DNA of 64,000 nucleotides from Narthecium ossifragum. Lineage: Eukaryota; Streptophyta; Magnoliopsida; Dioscoreales; Nartheciaceae. Made by a program: the position numbers and the translations under genes. Position 1 is the stretch's first letter. The number at the start of each line of letters is the position of its first letter. Under the pieces are notes generated by a model, which was not told the origin of the DNA, made no database searches, and was given only the letters and a program-made list of their open reading frames with translations. Of the stretch, positions 20,990 through 33,246 are shown piece after piece. The stretch lies in contig OY986969.1 in the NCBI GenBank assembly GCA_963920575.1, forward strand, positions 17,221,288-17,285,287. The letters are read 5' to 3'.

Positions 20990-23423
20990 TGTGAGGACCT
21001 GCCCCTCTACCCCTGTGGCTCGTTGTAGACCGCAAGGGCAATTTGGCAAATTACGCCTTGTTGGTTTGTTTCACACCCGCGTGTGCACACACTGACCTTG
21101 TATGTGTTAGTGTTTGTTTAGAACGGCTAGGTGGACCCGGGATCGGAAGATCCCAGCTCGGGCGCGCGAAAGCATGCCTTTGGGCAGCTGACGACCAGTG
21201 AGCGATCGATCTCTCCTTGGAGCGATCGGTCGGACTCATCAGCGAGTCGATCCGACTTGGCGTTGGGATCAACCCGGGGCGCGAGCGATCGATCACTCCT
21301 TGGAGCGACCGATCGGAATCGCGTCGGTGGCTTTTCTGCTTCGCGAGGACGGCCACCACTGGCCGTCGCTCTCCCCTGTCAGAGGGGGGAGGACTTTCCT
21401 TCCCCTCCCCTCACTTTCTCCACCTTTCCCCGGCTTTCCCCTCCCCCTTTCCCCTCTTTTCTTCCCCTCCTCTTCCTCCTTCTCTTCTCTTCTTCTTCCT
21501 TCTTTCTCTTCTTTCCCGCGGTGCTCTGTTTCTTCCCTTCTCCGCCGGCGAGCTTCATCTCCTCCGTTCTCCCTCCTCCGACCATCTTTTTCGGCGTTCT
21601 AAGGCTCGTTGGATTCGTGACAACGAGAGGAAGATCCCTGAAGTGGTTTGGAGGCTTGTTCGTGATCAAATTGCGGGGAATCAGTCGAGGAAAGCGCAGC
21701 TAGGTAGGGTTATACCTACGGATGTTTATTTCAGGTGTTCTTGAGATCTAGCCGTTGGATCTTGTTGACCCTTATTTTGTTGGTTTCCTTATGCCTTGTA
21801 GAATAACTGATATAAGTTTCATGTTAATCAGTTGAGATTTGAGTAGGTTTTATGCAAGATTAGTCTCGGATTTCTGGTTTTCTGCTGTTCTTGAGAAACA
21901 GCCGGCTTGCGGCAAGTTGTTCGGCCGGCGTATACATGATCTTGGCTTTTCATAAACATAACAGTTGTAGAACTATTCGTTCTCTTTCCATTCCATCTTG
22001 TGTCATAATTTTCATATTTTTCTACGATTTCTTATGAATTGTTTGCTGGAGGGCTGCGTTGCAGCAATTAATGGGTAAGTTAGTTTGATTAACGATTTTG
22101 ATTAGCGTTTTCCCGTTAATCCAATCGTTGGATGATTATGAATTTCGGATATGTTGATCTTGCTATATACACCTACTGGTGGTTAAGTTGGATCTTGAAT
22201 CCGACGTCGTTTGGACGTCGGATCGACGGGATCAATTAGCCCCTAAGTAGAGGCTTTGAGGGTTTTTGATTATAATATTATATTTCGGAATATAATATTA
22301 TATTGTTACTATTCATCATTGGTTTTCGGGGTTGCTTCCCATTGCAGGAGTCCGCGGTTGACGGTCGCGGTACCGTCGTAATGCCGGGACCCGCTGCGGA
22401 TCGGCTGGCAGCGGTTGGTAGTACCGCTGCAGCGATCCAGTAGACTTATATGATACTTGACATACTGTTGCATGCCTTTCTTATTATCTGTGTATGTCAT
22501 AGCATGCATTGTTGTTGTGTGCATTAGTTGCATTGGTTAGGCGTGGGTGATCTTTGAGTCGCCGTCCCGAGGTTGGAAGCTCGGACTTAGCCCTAGGACC
22601 GGGGTTGGGTTGTTTGGACCCGGTTTGAATTGTGATATCCAGTCGATTCGATGATAGGCTTAGATGACTGGTACACTTGTTGCTTGATGATTGTAGAGGT
22701 CGTGTCGGCCTCGAGTCGGATCTGAGGTGTAGCCGGTGTCTGGCTTTTCTTAAAACTCTTGAGTAGAGGATTTGCCTACTCAGTGGTGTCTCTTCCCACC
22801 AAACAGTGTTCAGTGTCCTGTTGAGAGTAAGCAGTGTTGTTTCCTGCTACTGAGTGTGACCCGACATGTGACCAGCCCGGCTGGAAGATCATGATCGGGG
22901 CCTCAGGGACACGCGGTGGGGTTATGGGACCCCTGTATACACCCAGGTCCTACTTAAGGGCGACACTGTTGCGTTTCCCTCTTCCTTCTGTGTGTCGTAG
23001 TGTAGATCCCTACTGAGCTTAGTGCTCACACCTACTCGGGCTGCGTTTTGGAGGTGCAGGCGTCAGTTCTTCCTCTGTGGCCCCTACCGGGCAGTTGGAC
23101 GGCGGTGCGGCGGCGCCTGGTGGCTTTTGAGAGGTGGCGATATTTACTGCTTTTACCCTTATGTTAGTTAGTCTCCTACGGGAGTGATATTGTATTTTGG
23201 ATCTTCCCCTCTCCGAGGATTTGTATATTAAATCTTTTTGAGTTCGTAAATCTGTGGTTCGAGGCTTCATTATAATATTGTCTTTTAAATTGGGGGGTGC
23301 TTTTGGTGAATTGTTAGGGAGACCAATAGGTTTGAGGGAACCCTCGCCGTTCTTTTCCGCGTTTTGTAGGTTCCGGTTCGCGTCGCCCGGCCCGGTTGGG
23401 CTTTCGCGGGTCGGGGCACGACA
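20990..23423 (+). repeat. Tekay-type 5' LTR
   Basis: 2,434 bp. It contains GAGCGATCGATC/CGATCGGTCG palindromic words near 21200-21310, a CT-rich stretch (21390-21530), an AT-rich middle (21700-22300) and a GC-rich end. The open frames at 21131-21744 are products of the CT-rich stretch. Confidence 0.95.
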
Positions 23424-23426
23424 GCT

Positions 23427-23443
23427 TGGTATCAGAGCATAGG
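23427..23443 (+). other. Tekay-type primer-binding site (tRNA-iMet)
   Basis: TGGTATCAGAGCATAGG, three bases after the LTR end. It has the standard TGGTATCAGAGC core. Confidence 0.92.
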
Positions 23444-23625
23444 TTGTAGATCCCAGGGTTTAGGATCAGGATTCGGTTGAGTTGAGCGTGGAATGGGTTA
23501 GTTCTATGTCTAGAACATCCGTGCATGCTCATTTTGATGTGTTGTGATTTTCCGCTTCTATTTGTGTTGCCTTGTTTTGGCGGCTTCTGACGAGTGAACG
23601 CTCGTTGTCGTTGGTGATTGCACAG

Positions 23626-24822
23626 ATGTCGGGAGCTCGAGTCTGACCTTCGATTGTTGGTCGAGGTGGGGCACGACCTGGTCGGCCCGCTCGACCAGAC
23701 AGGGTAGCACCTGTCAGGACGGTCAGAGCTCGACGGACTGGACCATCACCAGCGACGGTTGCGGTCGCACGGGAGGAGGCTCCTCTCGCCGAGGAGGGGG
23801 TCCTCGATCCGGTCGACGGGCGGGCCGCGGCAACGGTCATGATGGACTTCCAGCGGCTGAACCCGCCTAGGTTCAGCGGTGAGACTGGAGATCCGACCAC
23901 GACAGACAGCTGGCTCCGAGGAGTCACGCGCGTTCTCGACGCTCTCTTCGTCGGGGATGACCGGATCCGGGTCACCCTCGCGGCGTTCAAGCTTGATGGT
24001 GACGCCCTTGACTGGTGGTGCACTGCCCAGCACACCAGTGGCGGAGAGGAGCCGACGTGGGAGGAGTTCAGGGCGTTGTTCTTGGACGCGTACTTCCCGG
24101 AGAGTACGCGTGACGCCCTGTCTCGCGAGTACCAGTCCCTCTTGCAGGGTACTCGCACTATTCAGCAGTATGCCAACCGGTTCACACATTTGGTCCATTT
24201 CGCGGGAGCAGTGGCAGCAGATTCGGTGGCCAGGGCACTGCAGTTTGAGTGGGGTCTTCGTCCAGAGATCAGGCGCCAGACGTGTTCCCACCGCTTCCAG
24301 CCGTACACAGCAGTTCTGAACTGCGCCTTAGTTGTGGAGGCGCAGTCGCAGGACGAGAGGTGCCGGGCAGTTCCACCGGCATCCTCTACCAGTGCACCGC
24401 AGAGGCCCCAGTTCAGAGGGGGATATAGCGGAGGGCACCAACGGCGTCAGCGACGCTTTCAGCAGCGGTCGCAGCGCCCGCAGCAGTTCCAGGCACAGTG
24501 GCCAGGTCCGCCAGGCCAGTTTCTCCTGACAGTCGGGCTGTCTGGGCAGGCTCCATCAGGGGGAGGCCAGGGTCAGTAGCCTGGTGGCGCGCTAGCCACT
24601 TGTTTCCAGTGCGGGCAGCCGGGACACTTCCGCAAGGACTGTCCCATGCGAGGAGCGCGGGGCGCTATGCCGCAGGGTGGTAGAGGCGGGGGGTCCGGTG
24701 CCTGGCAGGGGAGCGGTAGTGGGCGCGGATCAGGGGCTGGACCGGGCCGCTCCAGAGGTGGAGGCGGTCAGCGGGGGCGCGTGTTTGCTCTTCCGGGGCG
24801 CGAGCAGCCGGACACTATTTAG
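23626..24822 (+). pseudogene. Tekay-type gag with zinc knuckle, three in-frame stops
   Basis: ATG at 23626 follows a typical leader. The capsid-like domain (23839-24340) has FQRLNPPRFSGETGDP, then LDWWCTAQ and FRALFLDAYFPES, then YANRFTHL, the standard Retrotrans_gag signature. An Arg/Gln-rich linker and the CCHC knuckle CFQCGQPGHFRKDC (24601-24642) follow, then a Gly/Arg tail. Stops are TGA 23644-23646, TAG 24577-24579 and TAG 24820-24822. All fit CGA-to-TGA or CAG-to-TAG changes. Confidence 0.93.
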
Positions 24823-24846
24823 CTTTACCAGCCGTACCAGCAGCCG

Positions 24847-26031
24847 TTGCAGTACCAGCATCCGCAGCAGTACCAGCAGGCAGCGGCAGAGCCAACCGTC
24901 CTCAGAGGTATCTTTCATATTTCTAGTTCTTTAGTAGATGTGCCGATAGACTCTGGGGCGTCTCATTCCTATATTGCTAGCATGTGTGTGGCATCGCTAG
25001 GATTAGAGACGAGTTGGCTAGAGGTGGCACAGTCTGTAGATTCACCGATCGGCGGCACAGTCAGGGTAGATCGGGTCTGCCGATCTTGTTCTTTGGAGGT
25101 TGGAGACCTCCATGTCTGTCTAGACCTGCGAGTGCTAGACATAACAGGCTTCGATGTGATACTCGGTATGGACTGGTTAGCAGCATACCGAGCTATCATC
25201 GACTGTGGTCGCCGGAGGGTGGTCGCTTGGACACCCGATGGGACGCGGTTTGTGTTGTTGGGGGATCGGTTCTCAGCCGATTCCTTTGCTTATGGTTTGG
25301 GAAGGGGTGGCAGCGAGCTTTCAGCCTTGCTGGCCAGCCTGTCCCTGTTTGGGTCAGAGGGAGTGCAGCAGAGCAGTTTCCCCAGGATCATGTGCGACTA
25401 CACCGACGTGTTTCCCGAGGTGTTGCCAGGGCTTCCACCGCCCAGAGAGGTCGATTTTGAGATCGACATGGTACCGGGTACCGCACCGATCTCTCTCCCA
25501 GCTTTCAGGATGGCACCAGCAGAGCAGAGTGAGTTGAGGACTCAGCTAGACGAGCTTACCAGCAGAGGTTTCATCTGTCCCAGCATGTCTCCATGGGGGG
25601 CGCCAGTGTTGTTCGCGAAGAAGAAGGATGGTACCCTTCGACTTTGCATAGACTACATGCGGCTCAATAGGGTGACGGTGAAGAACCGGTATCCAATGCC
25701 GAGGATCGACGACCTGTTTGACCAGTTGCGAGGATCTTCAGTGTTCTCGAAGATCGACCTCCGCACCGGCTACCACCAGTTGAGGGTTCGGGATTGCGAC
25801 ATCCCGAAAACGGCTTTTCGGACTCGGTACGGCCTGTACGAGTTCGTGGTAATGCCGTTTGGGCTGACGAACGCACCATCAGCGTTCATGGATCTCATGC
25901 AGAGGATCTTTCGGCCTTTCCTAGACGAGTTCGTGGTGGTGTTCGTCGACGACATCCTTATCTACTCCCAGTCAGAGGCAGAGCACGAGCGACACTTGGC
26001 GACAGTGTTGCAGCTACTTCGGGAGCATTGA
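24847..26031 (+). pseudogene. Tekay-type protease and reverse transcriptase
   Basis: It continues the gag frame. The protease has the active-site [10 protein letters not shown] (about 24951-24980) and ILGMDWL (about 25158). The RT has [18 protein letters not shown], a YMRLN box, [12 protein letters not shown], the NAPSAFM loop and the catalytic FVDDILIYS (about 25942-25968). The frame stops at TGA 26029-26031 inside the RT thumb, and protein-like sequence continues in the same frame. The catalytic residues of both enzymes are kept. Confidence 0.94.
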
Positions 26032-28317
26032 CTTTATGCCAAGGCTTCCAAGTGCGAGTTCTGGCTTGCACAAGTGGGATTCCTTGGACACGTGGTGTCG
26101 GCAGCAGGGATCTCAGTTGACCCGGCCAAGGTCGAGGCAGTGGTACAGTGGCAGAGACCGAGGACAGTGTTTGAGGTCCGTAGTTTCTTAGGCCTTGCGG
26201 GTTACTACAGACGGTTCGTGCGGGACTTCTCCAAAGTTGCCGGATCGTTGACCAGACTGACACAGAAGGCCGTCCCGTTCGTGTGGGATGATGCTTGTGA
26301 GCGGGCCTTCGTGGAGCTGAGGACCAGGTTGACCAGTGCACCGGTGCTGATCGTCCCAGAGCGAGGTGTTGGTTACAGTGTTTACTGCGACGCTAGCGGT
26401 GAGGGTTTGGGGTGTGTGCTCATGCAGGAGGGCCACGTAGTTTCCTATGGTTCTCGCCAGCTGAAGAACCATGAGAGGAACTACCCGACCCATGACTTGG
26501 AGCTTGCGGCTGTGGTCTTCGCCCTGAAGACATGGCGTCATTATCTCTATGGCGAGAAGTTCTCAGTCTTCTCGGACCATAAGAGTTTGAGGCACGTTTT
26601 CACCCAACGTGACCTCAACCTGAGGCAGCGACGCTGGATGGAGCTACTGGAGGACTACGACTTCGAGTTGCATTACCATCCTGGTAAGGCAAACGTCGTA
26701 GCTGACGCGCTGAGTAGACAAGTGAGAGACACCATAGCAGCAGTTGCAGGGTTGTCAGCGCGGCAGTGGCAAGCTCTAGAGACGGCGGGCCAGTTTGGGC
26801 TCGAGTTTGAGGATCGGGGATCCAGCAGTTTTCTCTATGCAGTGCAGAGTATGCCAGCAGTTCTAGCCAGAGTGTTGGAGGCACAGTACAGTGACCCAGA
26901 GCTCGAGGAGTTACGCACAGCAGCGGGCACGGAGGGCGCAGACGGAGACTGGACAGTATCGCCAGACGGAGGGCTACGGTTCAGAGGCAGAGTAGCGGTT
27001 CCAGCAGATCCAGTTCTTTGGGATGACGTCCTACGAGAGTTCCACAACTCTCGCTTTGCAGTTCATCCTGGCGGCACCAAGATGTACCAGGATCTTCGGC
27101 GACAGTTCTGGTGGCGCGGGATGAAGAGGGCAATGACGGAGTTCGTATCGCGCTGCCTTACCTGTCAGAAGGTCAAGGCAGAGCACTAGCAGACTCCGGG
27201 GTTACTTTAGCCGCTTCCACTAGCTGAGTGGAAGTGGGAGCACATCACGATGGACTTCGTGACCGGGCTACCGAGATCTCCTAGGGGGAATGACGCGATT
27301 TGGGTCATCGTTGATCGATTGACCAAATCGGCGCACTTCCTGCCTATGCGGGTGACAGACTCGACCGACAGGTTGGGCAGTTTGTACGTTAGAGAGGTGG
27401 TCAGACTACATGGGGTTCCAGTGTCGATAGTGTCAGACCGTGACCCCAGGTTCACCAGTAGGTTCTGGCGAGACTTTCAGGAGGCAGTTGGCACACTCCT
27501 GACTTTCAGTACGGCTTTCCATCCGCAGACAGACGGACAGTCAGAGCGGACTATCCAGATCTTGGAGGACATGCTGAGAGCATGTGTCCTCGATGTAGGA
27601 GGCAGCTGGGAGGAGCACGTTCCCTTGGTGGAGTTCGCCTACAACAACAGCTACCAGTCCAGTCTTGGAGTAGCACCTTTCGAGGCGTTGTACGGTAGGC
27701 CGTGTCGTTCCCCAGTGTGTTGGACAGAGATTGGAGAGGCTTCACTCACCGGTCCAGACATCGTCAGGCGGTCGTCAGAGAGGTTAGTGCAGATCAGGCA
27801 GAGGCTTCTGACGGCTCAGAGCCGGCAGAAGAGTTATGCAGATCAGAGGCGACGACCGTTGGAGTTTGTTGTCGGCGACCGAGTGTTCTTGCGAGCATCG
27901 CCGTATAGAGGTTCTGTCAGGTTTGTAAGAGGTGGCAAATTGGCGCCGAGGTTCGTCGGGCCGTTTGAGATCTTAGAGAGGGTCGGCGAGGTAGCTTACC
28001 GCCTGGATCTTCCTCGGTACATGTCTGCTGTGCATCCGACTTTCCATGTGTCGATGCTGAGGAAGTATCACTCAGACCCGTCTCATGTCATCAGGGTGGA
28101 TGACATTGAGCTTGAGGCAGACGCGAGCTTTGTTGAGCAGCCGATTCAGGTACTTGACCAGAGGGATCAGGTCTTGCGGGGCAAGACAATTCCCTTGGTC
28201 AAGGTACTGTGGAGGCACAGAGGCACCGATGAGATCACTTGGGAGCGCGAGGCGCGCATGCGGCAGGAGTTTCCGCAGTTGTTTTCTTCTCCAGGTACTT
28301 CTTGTCCTGTCCTCTAG
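26032..28317 (+). pseudogene. Tekay-type RT end, RNase H, integrase and chromodomain
   Basis: The frame is the same as upstream. RNase H is marked by [13 protein letters not shown] (about 26386), an ELAAVVFAL segment, FSDHKSLRH (about 26572) and VVADALSR. The integrase zinc domain (H-H-C-C) ends with CLTCQK at about 27157. The catalytic core has the three acids: MDFVTGLPR (27250), SDRDPRFTS (27437) and GQSERTIQ (27538). The tail has the [15 protein letters not shown] motif and a chromodomain-like end (28126-28280: [21 protein letters not shown]). Stops: TAG 27187-27189 and TAG 27208-27210. Normal terminator at 28315-28317. Confidence 0.94.
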
Positions 28318-28391
28318 TGTAGCTGTTTTTGTTGTTCCGAGCCCTACCCTTATCGAATCTCGGGACGAGATTTCTTTTAAGGGTATTAGGA

Positions 28392-31370
28392 TGTGAGGAC
28401 CTGCCCCTCTACCCCTGTGGCTCGTTGTAGACCGCAAGGGCAATTTGGTAAATTGCGCCTTGTTGGTTTGTTTCACACCCGCGTGTGCACACACTGGCCT
28501 TGTATGTGTTAGTGTTTGTTTAGAACTGCTAGGTGGACCCGGGATCGAAAGATCCCAGCTCGGGCGCGAGAAAGCTTGCCTTTGGGCAGCTGACGACCCT
28601 TGAGCGATCGATCTCTCCTTGGAGCGATCGGTCGAACTCGTGAGCGAGTCGATCCGACTTGGCGTTGGGATCAACCCGGGGCGCGAGCGATCGATCTCTC
28701 CTTCGAGCGACCGATCGGAATCGCGTCGGTGGCTTTTCTGCTTCGCGAGGACAGCCACCGCTGGCCGTCGCTCTCCCTTGTCAGAGGGGGGGAGGACTTT
28801 CCCTCCCCTCCCCTCACTTTCTCCCCCTTTCCCCTCTTTTCTTCCCCTCCTCTTCCTCCTTCTCTTCTCTTCTTCTTCCTTCTTTCGCTTCTTTCCCGCG
28901 GTGCTCTGTTTCTTCCCTTCTCCGCCGGCGAGCTTCATCTCCTCCGTTCTCCCTCCTCCGACCATCTTTTTCGGCGTTCTCAGGCTCGTTGGATTCGTAA
29001 CGAGAGGAAGATCTCTGAAGTGGTTTGGAGGCTTGTTGGTGAGCAAATCGTGGGGAATCAGCCGAGGAAAGCGCAGCTAGGTAGGGTTATACCTACTGAT
29101 GTTTTTTTCGGGTGTTCTTGAGATCTAGCTGTTGGATCTTGTTGATCCTTGTTTTGTTGGATTCCTTATGCCTTGTAGAATAACTGATATAAGTTTCATG
29201 TTAATCAGTTTAGATTTGAGTAGGTTTTATGCAAGATTAGTCTCGGATTTCTGGTTTTCTGCTGTTCTTGAGAAACAGCCGGCTTGCGGCGAGTTTTTCG
29301 GCCGGCGTATACATGATCTTGGCTTTTCATAAACATAACAGTTGTAGAACTATTCGTTAGCTTTCCATTCCATCTTGTTTCATAATTGTCCTATTTTTAT
29401 ACGATTTCTTATGAATTGTTTGCTGGAGGGCTGCGTTGCAGCAATTAATGGGTAAGTTAGTTTGATTAACGATTTTGATTAGCGTTTTCCCGTTAATCCA
29501 ACCGTTGGATGATTATGAATTTCGGATATGTTGATCATGCTATATACAACTACTGGTGGTTAAGTAGGATCTTGAATCCGACGTCGTTTGGACGTCGGAT
29601 CGACGGGATCAATTAGCCCCTAAGTAGAGGCTTTGAGGGTTTTTGATTATAATATTATATTTCGGAATATAATATTATATTGTTACTATTCATCATTGGT
29701 TTTCGGGGTTGCTTCCCATTGCAGGAGTCCGCGGTTGACGGTTGCGGTACCGTCGTAATGCCGGGACCCGCTGCGGATCGGCTGGCAGCGGTTGGTAGTA
29801 CCGCTGCAGCGATCCAGTAGACTTATATGATACTTGACATACTGTTGCATACCTTTCTTATTATCTGTGTATGTCATAGCATGCATTGTTGTTGTGTGCA
29901 TTAGTTGCATTGGTTAGGGCGTGGGTGATCTTTGGGTCGCCGTCCCGAGGCTGGAAGCTCGGACTTAGCCCTAGGACCGGGGTTGGGTTGTTTGGACCCG
30001 GTTTGAATTGTGATATCCAGTCGATTCGATGATAGGCTTAGATGACTGGTACACTTGTTGCTTGATGATTGTAGAGGTCGTGTCGGCCTCGAGTCGGATC
30101 TGAGGTGTAGCCGGTGTCCGGCTTTTCTTAAAACTCTTGAGTAGAGGATTTGCCTACTCAGTGGTGTCTCTTCCCACCAAACAGTGTTCAGTGTCCTGTT
30201 TAGAGTAAGCAGTGTTGTTTCCTGCTACTGAGTGTGACCCGACATGTGACCAGCCCGGCTGGAAGATCATGATCAGGGCCTCAGGGACACGCGGTGGGGT
30301 TATGGGACCCCTGTATACACCCAGGTCCTACTTAAGGGCGAGACTGTTGCGTTTCCTTCTTCCTTCTGTGTGTCGTAGTGTAGATCTCTACTGAGCTTAG
30401 TGCTCACACCTACCCGGGCTGCGTTTTGCAGGTGTAGGCGTCAGTTCTTCCTCTGTGGCCCCCTACCGGGCAGTTGGACGGCGGTGCGGCGGCGCCTGGT
30501 TGCTTTTGAGAGGTGGCGATATTTACTGCTTTTACCCTTATGTCAGGGCCGGCCCTGAGTTTTTCTGGGCTCAAGGCGGAAGATAAAAATAGGGCCCCGT
30601 ACTTTCTAAAATACGTAAAAAAATTTCACTTCGGAAAACAAACTTTAAGAGAAACATAGACCGACTAAGATCATCATTTTGATTTGTTCCTGCATTCTCA
30701 ATTTTATTCATCAATTGATCATGTTCTTCACCTCATTCTCATTCTCTTGTACGGTTGCATATGCTAAAGTATGTGATTCTTTATCAATTATATTCAAGTA
30801 CTTACTAAGAGATTCGGTTTTGAAGCTTCATTAATGCATCTATTTTTTGCTTTTCTTTTCTTTTTTGAACACCAAAAAGATACTTTTTAATAGGAGCCAT
30901 AAACTACAAAGTACCAGTCTCTACTACGATGAGTAAATGAAATGAGTACCTCGACGGGGGTCGCCAAGGAGCGAGAGCGAGTATGCGATAACTAATCTCC
31001 CACACAAAACCCTTGTCTCTATCTCTCTCTTCTCTCCTTTTTTCCTTCCTCTGCCGCAGCCACCCACAAGCAGACCCTTTTTTCTTTCCTCTGCTGCAGC
31101 CACCCACCCCACCCGCATGCCCCACACGAGGCTTTTTCTCTCAAAACCTCTCTTCTCTCTCACCCGTACAAACTCTTTACAACCCTAACTTCTAGCTGCG
31201 GGTTCTACCTCCTTTTTTAAACCACATATTTAGGGTATTGGAATTAGAGAGAAAATCAAAGTAAACTTGAGCTCTAATTAATTACATGAACTAATCAATT
31301 AGTAAACCCATTTTAGACTTAATGAGATATGATCTAATCAATTAAAGAGATCCTAATTTGAGTTACATTC

Positions 31371-31404
<34 letters not shown>

Positions 31405-31757
31405 ACTTAGAGAGAAAAAAAATTTGGGCCCCCTAGGATTGTGGGCCCTAGGCACAGGCCTCTTGGGCCTTGCCTCAGGGCCGGCTCTGCCTTATGTTAG
31501 TTAGTCTCCTACGGGAGTGATGTTGTATTTTGGATCTTCCCCTCTCCGAGGATTTGTATATTAAATCTTTTTGAGTTCGTAAATCTGTGGTTCGAGGCTT
31601 CATTATAATATTGTCTTTTAAATTGGGGGGTGCTTTTGGTGAATTGTTAGGGAGACCAATAGGTTAGAGGGAACCCTCGCCGTTTTTTTTCCGCATTTTG
31701 TAGGTTCCGGTTCGCGTTGCCCGGCCCGGTTGGGCTTTCGCGGGTCGGGGCGCGACA
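28392..31757 (+). repeat. Tekay-type 3' LTR, interrupted by a hAT element
   Basis: It starts TGTGAGGACC right after a short purine-rich AAGGGTATTAGGA tract and the chromovirus-typical CTCGGGACGAG word. It carries a 946-bp insertion (30544-31489); without it and the 8-bp duplication the LTR is 2,412 bp, close to the 5' LTR's 2,434 bp. Confidence 0.94.
30544..31489. mobile_element. Non-autonomous hAT-type DNA transposon
   Basis: The terminal inverted repeats CAGGGCCGGCCCTGAG and (reverse complement of the right end) CAGAGCCGGCCCTGAG differ at one position. The 8-bp target duplication CCTTATGT (30536-30543, 31490-31497) is perfect. The interior has no transposase; it contains a CT-rich stretch (31010-31170) and a (TA)n microsatellite at about 31373-31402. 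Confidence 0.95.
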
Positions 31758-31762
31758 TTGCA

Positions 31763-33200
31763 AGCCTCATGGGTTGGTCCAGCCATTGCCCATCCCACTT
31801 CAAGTTTGGTCAGATGTGTCAATGGACCTTATTGATGGTCTTCCTTATACCCAGAGGAAGTCGGCCATTTTGGTGGTCATGGATCGCCTCTCCAAGTATG
31901 CACATTTCATAGCTATTCGCCACCCTTATACGGCAACCCTCGTAGCCTCGGTATTTTTTGATAATATCGTACGACTACATGGTTTACCAACCTCTATTGT
32001 GAGTGACCGCGATCCTACATTTACGAGCTTGTTTTGGCGCGAGTTGTTTCGACACTAGGGAGTCCAACTAAAGCATAGCTCAGCTTACCACCCTCAAACG
32101 GATGGCCAAACGGAGGTAGTCAACCGCACTTTGGAGATGTATTTACGCTGTTTTTCACATGATAATCCTAAACAGCGGCTAAAATGGCTTCATTGGGCGG
32201 AATATTGTTACAATACAAGTTACCATTCATCTACAAAAATTACACCCTTTGAACTTGTTTATGGGCGGTCACCGCCAACCCTTCTCCATTACATGCCCGG
32301 TTCATCGGCAGTAGCAGCGGTAGACCAAGAGCTCCGGGACCATGACCAACTCCTTCGAGAGGTCCGAGCCTCGCTCTTAGCTGCCCAGAATAGAATGAAG
32401 CAGCAGTACGATGGCAAGCACCAGGAATGTGTCTTTGCTATCGGCGATTGGGTTCTCCTACGCCTTCAACCTTATCGCCAACTCTCTTTAGCTGCCCGAA
32501 GAAATCAGAAACTGGGACCCAAGTTCTTTGGGCCCTTCCAAGTTATAGACCTCGTTGGGAAGGTGTCCTATCGATTAGATCTTCCCGGGGACTCCTGACT
32601 CCACCCGGTCTTCCATGTCTCTCAACTCAAGCACTGGTACGGGGAGCCTCCTTCAGTTCCCACACCTCTGCAACCCACCACGAACGATGAACTCTGTCCC
32701 TGTAACGCCCCGGCTCTCCACTGGGCCTCGGCCCCGGCCCGCGGGCACCCGGTCCGACCAGGATCCGCCCAGCGGCGCCGCACCCCGACATAATATTGTC
32801 CGCTTTTGGCCTACTGCAGAAAACCAGGCTACACCTCCCAACTTCCCGGGAGGTCACCCATCGCTCCAACGCCTAGCACGCTTAACGTTGGAGTTTTCTG
32901 TTGGATCACTGCCATCACGGCTTTAAAACGTGTTGTGTCTATTAAGGGCTTACTGTATACTTATATCGAACCCCGGACCACACCCAGGTGTTGTGGGATT
33001 GCTTACCCGGCTACCTGACTTAGCCCCGCCCTCCAGGCGCAGGCATCTTGTCCCACGGTAGACCCAACGGGCCTCATAGTCCCCAAGCAATTTTAGATCG
33101 TCGGCTGCATCATGGAGTCCCCGAAGTCTTGATCCATTGGTCTTCTTGTTCCCCTGTCGATGCCACCTGGGAACCAGTTTCCACAATCCAGCAGTAGTTT
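31763..33200 (+). pseudogene. Chromovirus pol, second part (integrase core and chromodomain)
   Basis: Continuation of 18991-20989. The integrase core has MDLIDGLP (about 31822), SDRDPTFTS (about 32002) and GQTEVVNRT (about 32104). After LGPKFFGPF-VIDLVGKVSYRLDLP comes the linker into which a 349-bp element is inserted (32701-33049), then a chromodomain: ILDRRLHHGVPEVLIHWSS and ATWEPV. Stops: TAG 32056-32058, TGA 32596-32598 and TAG 33196-33198. The chromodomain is one nucleotide out of frame with the integrase if the insert is simply removed, so there is also a small indel or the true insert ends differ slightly. Confidence 0.9.
32701..33049 (-). mobile_element. 5S-rRNA-bearing insertion resembling a Cassandra (TRIM) solo LTR
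   Basis: It is bounded by GTCCC at 32696-32700 and 33050-33054. One end is TGTAACGCCCCGG (ACA-type end on the minus strand). On the minus strand the core 32839-32921 reads as a diverged 5S rRNA: AACGTTAAGCGTGCT (box A region) and GATGGGTGACCTCCCGGGAA (box C region). Cassandra retrotransposons are the plant elements that carry 5S sequence in their LTRs, and the GCGGACAATATT word beside it also occurs in such LTRs. The other end lacks a clean TG/CA, so its exact boundary is uncertain. Confidence 0.65.
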
Positions 33201-33234
33201 CCTTCTACTGCCCTTGGGGACAATGGCCTATTCA

Positions 33235-33246
33235 AGGAGGGGGAAA
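33235..33246 (+). other. Polypurine tract of the chromovirus
   Basis: AAGGAGGGGGAAA lies directly before the LTR start TGTTAGATG, as expected for plus-strand priming. Confidence 0.8.

Larger units (their letters stand above)
20990..31757 (+). mobile_element. Full-length Tekay-type Ty3/gypsy chromovirus
   Basis: LTRs are 20990-23423 and 28392-31757, with ends TGTGAGGACC and CGCGACA or GCACGACA. The target duplication TTGCA (20985-20989, 31758-31762) is perfect. It has a tRNA-iMet primer site, gag with zinc knuckle, protease, RT, RNase H, integrase and a C-terminal chromodomain. The LTRs are very similar by eye, so insertion was fairly recent, yet the ORF has six stops. It is inserted in the integrase of the Copia/gypsy fusion; removing it with one TTGCA restores that frame. 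Confidence 0.96.

Noticed and set aside
21131..21744. Several overlapping plus-strand ORFs of 130-190 codons, repeated at 28600-29121
   Set aside because: They lie in the CT-rich part of the Tekay LTR and give low-complexity Pro/Ser/Leu sequence in all frames.
24204..24968. Overlapping frames on both strands of the Tekay gag
   Set aside because: Shadow frames of GC-rich coding DNA; the frame with gag and zinc knuckle motifs is the real one.
32839..32921. A functional 5S rRNA gene
   Set aside because: Only about 80 bases match and the ends of the 5S gene are diverged; it lies within a small mobile insertion.
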